From Alternaria dauci (taxonomy: Eukaryota > Ascomycota > Dothideomycetes > Pleosporales > Pleosporaceae), in the NCBI RefSeq assembly GCF_042100115.1, contig NC_091277.1:2728001-2792000 (forward strand): DNA of 64,000 bases, read 5' to 3'. Position 1 is the first letter of the stretch. Each line of letters opens with the position of its first letter. Shown one piece after another: positions 46,970 to 59,455 of the stretch. The notes beneath the pieces were generated by a model that saw only the letters and a program-made list of their open reading frames with translations, did no database searches and was not told the origin of the DNA. The translations under genes and the position numbers were made by a program.

Positions 46970-48977
46970 TTAAGTAGCTATAAAGCCTATATATTAGTAG
47001 TAGTACCCTTATATATTACTACTATAGCTACTATAGCTATTAAAGCTATTATAGCTATTATACTATACTTATTACTATTATATACCTAAATCCTATTATA
47101 TTATATCCTAAGCCTTCTATATTATTAAATTAATTATCTACTACTTATACCTATCTTAGCTCCTTAATAATATCTATAATATATAGTAGCTAGTCCTTAA
47201 AGTCCTTATTATAGACCTCCTCTAAGTACCTATACTACTTATTAGTTATTATAGTACTAGTAACCTATATATTATATATATACTAGACCTATATATCCTA
47301 AAGAAGAGTAAATAACTTATTAGCTTTATTTATACCTTTACTAGCTAGTATAATAGTAGTACTTATAAAGAGGACCTTCGTAATAAATACTAAGTCCCTA
47401 AGTATATAGTTAAATTCTATTTTAGTAAACCTATAAAATAGGCTAAGAGATTAAATATAAGTTTAGAACTTATACTTAAGGTTACTTTTAAGGGGGTTAA
47501 TCTTAATAATAACTTTATACTTACTATACTACTTAATAGTAGCTACTATAGTTACTAAGAGGGCTACTAAGCCTTCTAAAACTAAGCGCTTTATACTTAT
47601 AATAATATTATATATAATAACCTTTATATTAGAGATACTAGAGTTACTAGAGTTACTAAATATATTAGATATATTAAAGTATAGGAGTTAAGAGAAGAAA
47701 ATTTAAGTTACTTAAATATTTCTTTATTCTTAAGTACTATAGTTATAAGCTTAGGTATAAGCTATAGACTATAATTTAAAAATTCCTCTTCTCTTTAATA
47801 TTACTATAACTTTCTAGAACTACTTAAAGTTTAAGGCTTTAGCTTTAACTTATTTATTATTAAATATATATAGCTATATATAGTAAAACTAAGTATTTAG
47901 GAAATATACCTTTACTATAATTTATTATAGTATCTTTTAATAGTATTATACTTATATCTTTTATTAGTATATTTATTATTTAATTAGTATTATATTATTA
48001 GGGGTAAGTATTATATAAACCTAACTATTATATATATAAATATTATATATAATTTACTAATAATTTTCTTTATTTTCTAAAAGTAGGGGGGTATTATTAA
48101 AATATAAATTTAAAAAAGTAAAAAGTAGCTATCCCTCTACTTATTAGTTATAAAAGTTAATAAAAAAAAGATAAAGTAATAATATAATTTAAACGTTAGA
48201 CTAATTAGTATTTTAGAGTAGTAAAGCTCTAATATCTATATATAAAAACTAAAGTTAAAAGAATTTACTAAAGGTAACTAAAAAGATACCTATTAAACCT
48301 TAGAAGGCCTAATAGGGATTACTAGTATTAGTTAGTAATATAATTATAATTTATTATAAAGGGAGGAGGATATAGTATTTTTACTATAATTAAGCTTACT
48401 TAGAATTTTATATATTTCTATAAAAGCCTAGTTAATTCTAACCTTTATACTAATCCTAACTTACTTTAAGTATCCTACTATATATAATTAAATTATACTA
48501 TATATAATTAAATTATACTAAATATAAATATATAGAAAATAAAATATTATATATTTCCTCTTTATCCTTATCTAGGAGGTCTTCTAGCCTAGCCTAAAAA
48601 CCCTAGCTAAATAGGTACTAATTTATATATCTATAAGTATACAATATACTTACCTTATATATACTAAGGAGCTACCTAAAGTAGTCCTTAATAAGTTAGA
48701 TAAGTAATTACCTAAGTTCTACTACCTCTTATTAACTAAAATAGTAGATAATATTAATATTATTAATACCTTTAATATTAGTAATATTAAAGTAGAAGAG
48801 ATAGTAAAGAAGAGTAAAATATAGATACTATAAGATATAGAGGAGGTTCTCTATAAGGATTAGATTAATAATACTAGTAGTAGTAAAGTCCTTATAGTTA
48901 ACTATCTTACTATCTTAGTATTAGGAAAGAGATTAAGTTAAGAGAATCAGACCTAGATATAATAGGAAATAAGAAAT

Positions 48978-49224
48978 ATTAATATAATAAGCTAAAGCCT
49001 AATTAACTTATTCCTTAATAGTATCTAAGTTATATATCTAAGGTATATAGTTTATAGTTAATATATCTAAATAATACTTAAACTAAACTCTTAGACTTTA
49101 GACTAAAGGATAATCTAAGCTAATATTAATTAACTTTTAGGATAAGGTAGCCTATAGTTCTCTTTCCTATTAAATATAGTAATAGTATACTTATATATTA
49201 GCTCCCTAAGCGTAGCCCCTTATA
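48978..49224. repeat. 5' LTR of the chromovirus
   Basis: Starts at about TATAATAAGCTAAAGCC and ends near CGTAGCCCCTTATA; aligns collinearly with 55246-55490. The first bases read TATAAT where TGTAAT would be usual, consistent with TG>TA RIP change. Confidence 0.75.
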
Positions 49225-52200
49225 TTTTATATTTAATCCTAATTAGTAGAGCCTTACCTTAAGACTTTATTAATGTAACGTATATTAAGCTCCTTAACTA
49301 CCTCTTCTATTATAGATAAGTAGGTTAACCCTCTATATAAGATTAGTATTACTCTATTACTTAAAAGGCTTTTAGATAATAACTAAGTATAAGCTATTAT
49401 AAGATTACTAGCTTAGGATAATAACTTTATAAGACGCTTAGTTAACGTATAACTAGCCTTATATAATGCTAGCGCTAAATATATATTAGGTAGCTAGTAG
49501 ACTCTAGTCTATAAGTAAGATACTATTTAGAGAAAAGCCCTACGTAATACCTTAGTATTACTAAGGTATAGGTCCTACTACTTATAAAAAATACTATAAG
49601 GTAGTAAGTAATAATAATTAAGAAAAGCCTATAATCTCTTTTAAGGCTAAAGGGGTAAGTTTAGTTAGCTATAGTACTAGAACTATCTAAAGACTACTTA
49701 GAGTTATTAGGAAGATAGTTATATAAGCGCCTACTATATAAGTCCTATTAGTCCTCTATTAAATAGGGTATAGGCTATAATACTAAGTTAAAATACTAAC
49801 TAGTGTAAGAATTATAAGTATAAGGTAACTAGGTTACTAAAAGCTATAGCTACCTAATAACTACTAAAGGTTATTTAGAAGGGCTTTATTATAGAGAATA
49901 AACTATAGAAGCCTTATATAGTAATAAGCTACTAAAGCCCTACTAGTCTTTACTATAAAGGAGTAAGCTACTACTTAGTAATTTATAAGAAACTAGCTAT
50001 TAGTATAAGAATAATTAATAAGTAAATACTAATTAAGAAGCTCTATAATAGATATAAGTATAGATATATAAGGAAATAAGCCTTTTAATAAAGAATTAGA
50101 TAATAGATAATATACTTAATCTTAATATTAATAAGCTATTAGTATATATATTAGCTAAATACCTTATAAGAGTATTTAATAAAGAGATATAAGAAGATAT
50201 TATCTAAATATTAAAGAGTAATAATTAAAAGGATATTATAATAGCTCTAATAATTAATAAGATTACTAGATATACTAAAGAGGCTAGAAAGTTACTTAAG
50301 GGCTTACTAAAAGCCTCTTAGAATATAATAATAGTAATACTAGTAGTTTTAACTTAGCTTATATAGATAATAGTACTTATAACCTCTTAGTTAAAAGTAC
50401 TAGAATAATAAAAGTACTAACTACTAAAGTTTATCTATATACTTAAAAGTTATTTAAACCTAACCTTCTTATTTATACTCTTAGAAGTATATATAAAGAT
50501 AAAGTACTTTTACTTAAAGCTATTTAATAAAGACTAAATAAAGTACTTTTTCTTTAGATATAAGATAAAAGCTAAGCTATATAATAACTACTAAGATATA
50601 CTAAATAGAATAAAAATTACTTATATAGTAAGTTATTACTTTAAATAAGCCTTAGATATTATCTTTCCTTAAGTAAAGTAATACTAAGAGTATAGTTTAA
50701 TAGAAGACTTATAGTACTTCCTTAACTAATAATATAATAACTTATACCTAAAGGTAAAAGCTTTAGACTAGCTATTAAACTTATAATAAAGAAGACGCCT
50801 AATCTAAGACTACTATATAGAGTTTAATAGGTTAGAGCTTTAATTAGGTATATAAATTAGTAATACTTAAAAGAAGAGTATATTCTTAAAGGGACTTAAT
50901 ATAGAGATCTAGAAGGTATTAGTATTAGTAAATAAGGACCTCTCTTTTAAATAGTTTATACGTAAAGTAACCTAAGTATTAGATAGCCTCTACTAGGTAA
51001 ATATAGTAATACGTAGTTAAAAGGAGTTTAGTTAGTAGTATAGTTAAAACTCTTAATAATAGAACTATTAGAACTACGTAAGAACACCTTTACTACTAAA
51101 GGATATAGACTAAGAACTTATAAAGGCTAGTAAAGTAAGTGTAAAGGATAGGAGACTAAATAGTAATTAGGGAAAGTACTATAGCTATAGTAGAGCTAAG
51201 TACTTTATAAGGAACTATAAGAAGGGAAGTAAGCCTAAGAGTACTAGGGTAAATAAAGTAACCTAGTATAAGTACTTATACGCTTATAGCTATTCTATAA
51301 AGATACTAGATAGTAGTAATATAAAGGATTTAGGAAAAGAGTAGCTCTAAACTAAAGTCTTAGTTTAGAGCCTCTAAAGATAGATTAGTAAATATATAGT
51401 AAATAGAACTAGTTTTAATATTAATATATAAAAATATAACCCCTTACTATATACCTAATTATAAATATAGTCTATAACGCTACTATATTAATTAATAGTA
51501 AGTATTTATATTATATATTAGTTCGTAAGAAGTTTACTTACTAAAGCTATCTTAAGTACTTTATAGTTACTCTTTAGATAATTAAAGGGATTAATAGAAA
51601 GTTATTTAGAATTTAGGAAGTATTTTAATTTAAGTTTAATATATATAGCTCTTAAGAGGTTACTTATATATATATTATTAACTATATAGATAAGGATATT
51701 ATCCTAGGGAAGGGGTAGATAGACTACTAAGATATTATAATAGCTCTAGTAAAGAAGAGCTTATTTATCTACTTAATAGGCCTTTAGGTAAAGTATAATA
51801 AAAGTATTATAAATAAGAGAGTAGCTAGCTAAGTTAATACTACTATATTTATAAGTCTTATAAAAAGATTAAAAAACCTAGAAAAGAGAATCTAAGTATT
51901 TACTACCTTAATTATAGATATTAATAAAGCTTTAGTACTAAAGAAGATAGTAGATATAAAGTTAATACTACTAAAGTACTATTAGACCTACTATAATCTC
52001 TTTAACCCTAAGGAAGTAGAGAAGCTTCTCCTATACTAAAGACTAAGAGTAAACTATAAGATTAATTTAGAGCTAAAAGATAATTAGTAACCTTAGCTAC
52101 TTTAAGGTTTACTATATAGTATATTAAGAAGAGAACTTCTAGTACTCTAAAAGGAGCTTACTTTACTACTAGAGAAAGGGTTTATTTATATAAGTAGCTT

Positions 52201-55200
52201 ACTAGCTTTATTATTAATTCTTTTTACTAAGAAGCTTAGAAGAGGATTATATTTATATATAAATTACTAAGTACTAAATATAATTACTAAGAAGGATTAA
52301 TACTTATTACTACTAAGATAAGAAACTCTTAATAACTTAAGTAAAGTAAAGTAGTTTACTAAACTAAACGTAATTATAGCCTTCTATAAGATTAGGATAG
52401 CTAAGAGTAATAAATAAAAAATAGCTTTCTAAATATACTTTAGACTCTTTAAGTAGTTAGTAACTTTATTTAGTATAGTTAACTCTCTAAGTACTTTCTA
52501 ATAGTATATTAACTAGACCTTAAGAGAGTACCTTAATAAGTTCTATTTAGTCTACCTTAATAATATACTAATTTATATAGATAGTAGCTTAAAATAATAT
52601 AGAGACTATATCTAAAAGGTCTTTAGTAAGCTCTAAGATATAAGTCTATATATAGATATTAAGAAATATAAATTTAATATAAAGACTATAAAGTACCTTA
52701 GCTTTATTATTAACGCTAGGAAGGGTATTTAGATAGATCTAGATAAGGTTAAAGCTATTAAGGACTAAGAGGCTCTTAGGTTAGTAAAAGGTATTTAATT
52801 ATTTCTTAGCTTTATAAACTTCTACTAAAGGTTTATTAGAGACTTTACTAAAATAGCTACCCTTATTACTTAACTAACTAGAGATATAAGCTTTACTTAG
52901 GGATCTAAAGAATAATTAGTATTTAATAAGTTAAAGGAGATCTTCCTTATAAAGTTAAACCTTACTATATTTAACCTTAAACGTAATATAGTCCTTAAAT
53001 ATAACTTATTTAGTTATATAGTAAGAGGAGTATAATATTAATATAATAATAATAGGATACTATATCCTTATATATACTTCTCTAGGAAGAATAACGCTTA
53101 TAAGTATAACTATAAGATTTATAATAAGGAGCTACTTACTATTATCTACTACCTTAAGGAATAGGATACTAAACTATATTTAGTAAAGAGCTTTAAAGTA
53201 ATTACTAACTATAAGAACCTTAAGTACTTTATAAAGCCTAAGATATTAAGTAAGTACTAAGTATATTAGGTAATACTACTAAGCTAATTTAATATAGAGA
53301 TTCTATATTAGCTAAAGAAATAGAATATAAGAGCTAATATACTTTTATAAAGAGAATAAGACTTACCTAAAGATATATTAGATAAGTATCTTTAGAAGTA
53401 TATAATATAAGTCTTAAAACTAATATCCTAGTACTATAAAGAAGTTAGTAGGGAATAAGATAATCTACTAGCTACTTAGGTAATATTAGTAAAGATATAT
53501 ATAGGATAGATAAGAGTCTACCCTAACCTAACTAAAGAGTAATTAGAAGGATAAGATACTACTACTACTAAGAGTAGTATAGACTAAGTAGAATAAGATT
53601 ATAGAATATTAGAAGAATAAGTAAGGTTAGAGAACTTAACTATATAAGGAAAGGAGCTAGCCTAAACTAATAAACTTAAGAAGTTATAAATAGAAGCTCT
53701 AAAAGTTAATTAGTAGTATAAAGAGGTTTTATAAGTAGTACTAGGTTAGGAATAAAAGTTCTATCTTAGCTTAGGCGTAAAGTACTTAATCTTAAAGTAT
53801 TTAGTAAATAACTAAAGAGTATTATTATACTAAAGTAGAAAATAAGTACTTAATAATAAGAACTTATATACTTAAATTATTAGTAAGATATATAATTCCT
53901 TTTTAGCTAGCTACCTAAGTAAAGAGATTACTTATTAAATACTTATATAGGACTTCTTCTAGCTAAGTATAATAAATAGTACTAAGTATTATATATAGAA
54001 TTATAATATATATAAAAGAATAATACTTTAGAGTAAAAGAGCTTAAGAATTATTAAAACTATTACCTATCTTAGATTACTTTTAGAAGGAAATCTTAATA
54101 GACTTTATTAAAGGATTACCTATTAGTAAAGGTATAAAGAACCTTATAGTAGTAACTAACTATCTAGGGAAAGGATCTATCTTTATCCTATTACTTAATA
54201 TAAGAATAGAGATAGTAGTCTAAGTATTCCTTAGGTATATAGTTATATACTACTAGCTACCTAATATAATTATATCTAACTAAGGTAGTTAGTTTATAAG
54301 CTTATTATAGGAGCGCCTTTATAAGATCTTAAAAATTAAGTAGTAACTATTAATAGCCTTTTACCTATAGATAAATAAGTTAATAGAGTAGATAAATAGT
54401 ATATTAGAAGTATATATCTAAGTATTTATTAGCTAGGTATAAGATAACTAGGTACCTCTTTATCTTATAGCTTAGATTATAATTAATAGGAGGGATATAA
54501 TATTAATAAGAGTATCTTTATTCTTCTTATAATATAGTTACTACGTAGACCTACTATAGCTAGAGGTACCCTATAGTGCTAATTATAAGAAGTATAGTAC
54601 TAAAGAGTATTTAGAATATAAGAAAGCTAAGGCTATTATAGCTAAGTTCTAAGAAGTATTTAACTTAGCTTAAGCTAGTATAGCTAAAGCCTAGGTTAAA
54701 TAAGAGAAGTAAGTAGATAAGTACTATAAAGAGGCTAAGAACTATAAGGTTAGTAATAAGGTCTAGCTTAGGCTTAATAAGTAATATAATACTAGTTATA
54801 AATTATATAAGCTTAACTAGAAAAATACTAAGTATATAGTAATTAAAGTAGTTAATAGCTATTTAGTTAAGTTAAATACCTTACTAAGCTACTATCTTAT
54901 CTTTTATATTAACTAACTCTACCTTACTAGTATAGACCTACTACTAAGCTAAGTATAAAATAACTACTAGCTACTACTACTACTATAAGTAAATAGTAAT
55001 AAGGAGTAAGTTATAGAAAATATTATTATAGAGTAGCTTAGGTACTAAGGCTATAAATAAAAGCTTTACTATAATATTAAATAAAAAAGATACTATAAAA
55101 AATTATTTAAACTAGTAGAGCTATTAAAAGAAATAAAAGTACTAAACTAATAGTTAACTTATATAAAAAACTTTTAAGATAATAAAAGATACTTACTAAA

Positions 55201-55228
55201 TAGTCTCTAGTAGTTTCTACCCTTAAGT

Positions 55229-55245
55229 AAAGAGGAGGAGGAGGG
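55229..55245 (+). other. polypurine tract
   Basis: AAAGAGGAGGAGGAGGG-type tract immediately before the 3' LTR; in LTR retrotransposons it primes plus-strand DNA synthesis. It fixes the element's orientation as plus. Confidence 0.75.
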
Positions 55246-55490
55246 TATTATAATAAGCTAAAGCCTAATTAGTTTATTTTTTAATAGTTTCTTAGTTATA
55301 TATAAAAGGTATATAGTTTATAATTATTTTATCTAAATAATACTTAGACTAAACTCCTAAACCTTAGATTAAAGGATAATCTAAGCTACTACTAATTAAC
55401 TTTTAAGATAAGGTAGCCTATAGTTCTTTTCTTTATTAAATATAATAATAGTATACTTATATAATAGCTCCTTAAGCGTAACTCCTTATA
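55246..55490. repeat. 3' LTR of the chromovirus
   Basis: Collinear with 48978-49224, ending CGTAACTCCTTATA. The two LTRs differ at many positions, almost all explained by RIP-type transitions plus small indels, so age cannot be read directly. Confidence 0.75.
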
Positions 55491-58400
55491 GTCTATCCTA
55501 AGAACTATAAGAGAAGAGGAAAGGAATAAAGATAGTATAGTAAAGAAGAATTAAAATTATAATAAGAATTAGAGAATATAGCATAAAAAAGTATAAGATA
55601 AATAGTTAGTAAATTATACTAGGAGGGAGGACTTTAGTATCTAGTTTAGGATTTATAGGTCTACTTATTAGGGTTATATATAGGTTTTATTATATAGTAG
55701 TAAGTCTAAGAGTTATTCTAGTTAAAGAAGAGGAGGCCTTCTTCTTAAGTAAAGGAGGGATATAGTAAAGAAACTAAAGGAAGTATAAGTAGTTAAAGAA
55801 CTATTAGGCTTAAGGATAGTATAGGAAAAAGAGGCCTTATAAAAACTAACTAAATAGTATTTAGCTATAAAATAATAACTATAAGATATGCACTCCTTTT
55901 AATATTTCTATATCTATTTACTATATTAAGTACCTATTCCTAATAGAGAATTAGTAACGAAATACTCTACTATAGCCCTCTAAGCCTTAAGCCTATAGAT
56001 CTTATAAATAATCTTAGCTTTCTAACTAAAAGTACCCTTACTAATAGTAACCTTATACTAAGTCTTAAGCTTAGTAATCTTAATTATAATTATACTATAC
56101 TATATCTTAAGATTAGTATTAATAGGCTTCTACTTATATTAATATAGATTAGTATAGCTTATAATAAGCTATATAAGACTAGAAAAAAGTAAAGTAAGTA
56201 TTTATAGCCTTCTTAAGAGTACTAAAGCCCTTATTAACTAATTCTACTTCTTCTTAGACCTTCTTAGCCTTAATTAGGGCTTTTACCTCCTTCTTAGTCT
56301 TAATTACGTCCTTAGAGTATAACTTATTATTTCTATAGTACCTAGAATAAGGAGTATTAGGATTATTACTACTAGTAATAATACTACCTAGGTAGGCCTT
56401 ACTAGTATAAAGCTATAAATACTTATAGTTAGGGGTAAAAGTCCTAAGGTATAAGTTAGCTTAGATAGGCCTATAATAAGCTATAATAGGCTAAGATAAC
56501 TTTATAAAGGCTAACTTAGGCTTAGTAGCCTAAAAAGAAGTAATAAAAGCTAACTTATATCTTAATAGCCTTCTTTATACTATAATACTCTTTACTAAGC
56601 TAGCCCTCCTACTTCTTAAAACCTTTAGCGTCTAGGGTAGGACCCTATATAGTAGTAGAGGTAATAGTATTATTATTAGGAGGCTTATAACTATAGTAAA
56701 GAATATAAATAATTTAATAAATCTTATTAAAGTTAATATCTATATCTATATAAAGTTATAATATATTAGTATACTCTATAATAAGTTTATAGGGTTAAGG
56801 TACTATATATTAGAGCTTTATAGCTTAGTATTTAGTTTAGTAAGAAATAGTACCTATACTTATAGGACTTAACTATAGTAGTACTTCTAGCTATATTCTA
56901 AACCTTAGTAAAGAAGACCTTATAGTTATTTTTATTTATATTAAAGAAGTTATAGCTATACTCTCCTAAAACCTTATACTTACTTAACTCTTAGCCTAAT
57001 AAGTAACTAGTATATAGATAGTAAGTTATATATATAATACTAGAGGTATAGTAGTTAGATATAAGTAGCTTAGAATAAGGTACTATAAGAGGATATAGCT
57101 TAGAATAAGGTAGTATATAGTAGATAAGTATAAAAGAATAGCTTTAGACTACTAGACTATATACCTCTAAAAAGAGTAGTAATAACTAAGTAGTTATTTC
57201 TTATCTAGAATAGTATATATAGTATATAATACTTCTTCCTTACTAGTCTCTCTACTAGGTAAAAGTAAGTCCTTATAATAAGTAAATAGGTAGGTAAAAA
57301 AGTTAAGAATATAGTAAGGGGTATAAAGGTAGAGTAGAGGAGGTTATATTAGTCTTAATCTAGTTATCTAGGTCCTATTAGTACTAGAATAAGCTAAAAT
57401 ATACCTCCTTACTTATTAAAGAGCTAAATAGCCCCTATAGGCCCCTAAGGGCCTATAATAAAGTAATTTAAGCTTAATAGGGCCTTTATAAGATTAAGAA
57501 AAGAGTAGAGAATTACTTATAATATTAATTATTAAGTAGTAAGAAGATAGAGAAAAGATAATAGAATAGTTAAAAATATACTAAAAGCTTAGGCTACTTA
57601 GAAACTAAGCTAGTAAAGGTAATAGTAAGGTAGTAGTAAAGGTAAAGGTAAAGATTTTAAACTAAATAAATTCTTAAATTTACTTACTTATAGAATTATA
57701 AATTTACTTCCCTATATACTACTAGCGCCCTTAGTAGTTAGGTACTAGGTAAGGTAGCTAACTAACTTAGAATAGGCTACTTAGGGGTAACCTATACTTA
57801 ATTAAGTTAATTTAACCTAAGGAGGGGGATAATATTAGGAACTAGATATATCTAGTACCTTCTAGTCTAGAATAGACTAGGATAGACTTAAATACTCCTT
57901 CCTTTACTATTATAGCTTAATAGCGATTTATCTCTAGTCTACTTAAGAATAATACTACTATTTATACTAATTATTATACATCTAGTATCCTATATTACTA
58001 TTATCTAATAATAAGATACTAGATTTAGAAGAGGAAGAAGACTTAGAGAATAAGGAGACTCTAGGGGGGAAGAGAAAGTAGAATAGTAGTAAGAGTATAA
58101 TAAGAGAAATAAATTAGAAGCTAAAAGACTAACTTAAGGAGGCTATAGTATAAATAGTAGTAAGTATATAAGAGCTCTATAAAGTAACTTAGAAAGAGGT
58201 TACTATATTACTTAAAGAGTAGTATTATAGAAAATTTACTTAATATATACTATATATAAGTATTTAGGTAATAAGAAATATTATCTTTAAAGCTATTATA
58301 ATAACTATAATAAAGTATATATAAGACTAAAAAATACTTCTTAGCTATTAGCGCTCTTAGTACTCCTAAGGTAATTACCTATTTATTAATAATATTCCTT

Positions 58401-58967
58401 AACTACTATAATATAAAGATTTTAACCTTTTTAGACTAGCTAAAGATAATAATTATTTTACTAGATTATTAGATATATATCTAGTACTTTTATAAGTATA
58501 ATTATTAATATATAATAAATCTAGGCTTATAGTAGAAGATATAAGTTAGTTTAAGAACCTAGTAATAATAGTTAAGATAAGTTAGGCTCTAGGTATTACT
58601 TTTAAAATATAATATAAGTAGATTATAGCTACTCTAAGTACTAAGTATAAATAATTAAAGAATTTAGTCTAGTAATAATAAGTATTTATAAGAAAGTATA
58701 ATTATAAATATATAATAGTAGTAAAGGAGTTCTTCTTTAGCTAGTCCTATTAATATATAAATAAGTCTTTAGCTATAAAGGAAGATAACTTAATAAATTA
58801 GAAAGAGTTTAGTAAGTAACTAAATACTAGGAAAAGATAGTATATAATAAAAGTAGAGTTTAGTATTAGAGTATTTATACCTTTACTATAAAAGTTAATT
58901 AAGAATATATATATAAAGTTAAGCCTAATAGTTATATATTTTATATAGTAGGTAAAGATACTAGTAT
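55491..58967. other. degraded repeats between the two gypsy elements, unresolved
   Basis: No frame could be followed. The segment 56180-56340 looks like minus-strand Lys-rich coding relic. A purine tract at 57819-57829 followed by AATATTAGGAACTAG suggests the 3' end of another LTR element. Nested insertion is likely but not demonstrated. Confidence 0.4.
57819..57829 (+). other. second polypurine tract
   Basis: AAGGAGGGGGA followed by TAATATTAGGAAC, the arrangement of a purine primer next to an LTR start. No matching LTR copy was found in the window. Confidence 0.4.
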
Positions 58968-59455
58968 TATAAGGTAATAAGGAATTATTCCTTTATATAA
59001 GTTATAAGGTAAGAGACCTTTAGGTAACTATATTAGAAGATAGTAATTAATATAAGGTAAGGAATATATAACTAATATTATACTAAGAAATACTATTAGG
59101 CGCTAGTATATAATAGTAGCCTTAGCCTAATAGATAGGTATTAGGTTTATTAGGCTAAGACTAGGGATAGTAATAATAGTAGTAATAGTAGAATAAATTA
59201 TAATAAGTATAAGAATATATTAGATCTTATTATTATACTTTTTATAGTAAACTTAAATAGTTTATCTCTTATATAGATTATTAACTAGTTATTCTATTAT
59301 TTATAGAATTAGTAGTAATTATCTCTTAGTTATAATAATAACTCTTTTCTACTTAATTATTCTATATCTTACCTTATAGACTATCGCCTAAGCCTAACTT
59401 ACTTTAGTATAGACTAAGCTTAGAGAAGTATAGTAAAACCCCTATATAATACTTT
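58968..59455. repeat. long direct repeat, copy 2 (probable 5' LTR of gypsy element 2)
   Basis: Collinear with 45510-45995. Gag-like sequence of the second gypsy element begins a little downstream, so this copy is placed as a 5' LTR. Confidence 0.6.

Larger units (their letters stand above)
44180..48977. other. degraded repeats left of the chromovirus, unresolved
   Basis: Apart from the direct-repeat copy at 45510-45995 and the TTATAG array at 46910-46969, I could not assign this part. It is too mutated for frame reading by eye; multiple old transposon fragments are likely. Confidence 0.4.
48978..55490 (+). mobile_element. RIP-inactivated Ty3/gypsy chromovirus-type LTR retrotransposon
   Basis: Flanked by two related sequences of about 245 bp (48978-49224 and 55246-55490) acting as LTRs; the right one is preceded by a purine tract. 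Inside, on the plus strand and ignoring the many stops, the expected order is readable: a degenerate zinc knuckle near 51181-51222 (CYSYSRAKYFIRNYKK-like), a protease-like ATILINS near 51480, reverse transcriptase with YLNNILIY (normally Y-x-D-D) near 52552-52578, RNase H near 53090-53170, integrase near 54060-54900, and a chromodomain-like segment near 55030-55200. Stops are overwhelmingly TAA and TAG created from CAA, CAG and TGG, as RIP predicts. It is about 6.5 kb, the usual size for the group, and cannot be autonomous. Confidence 0.85.
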
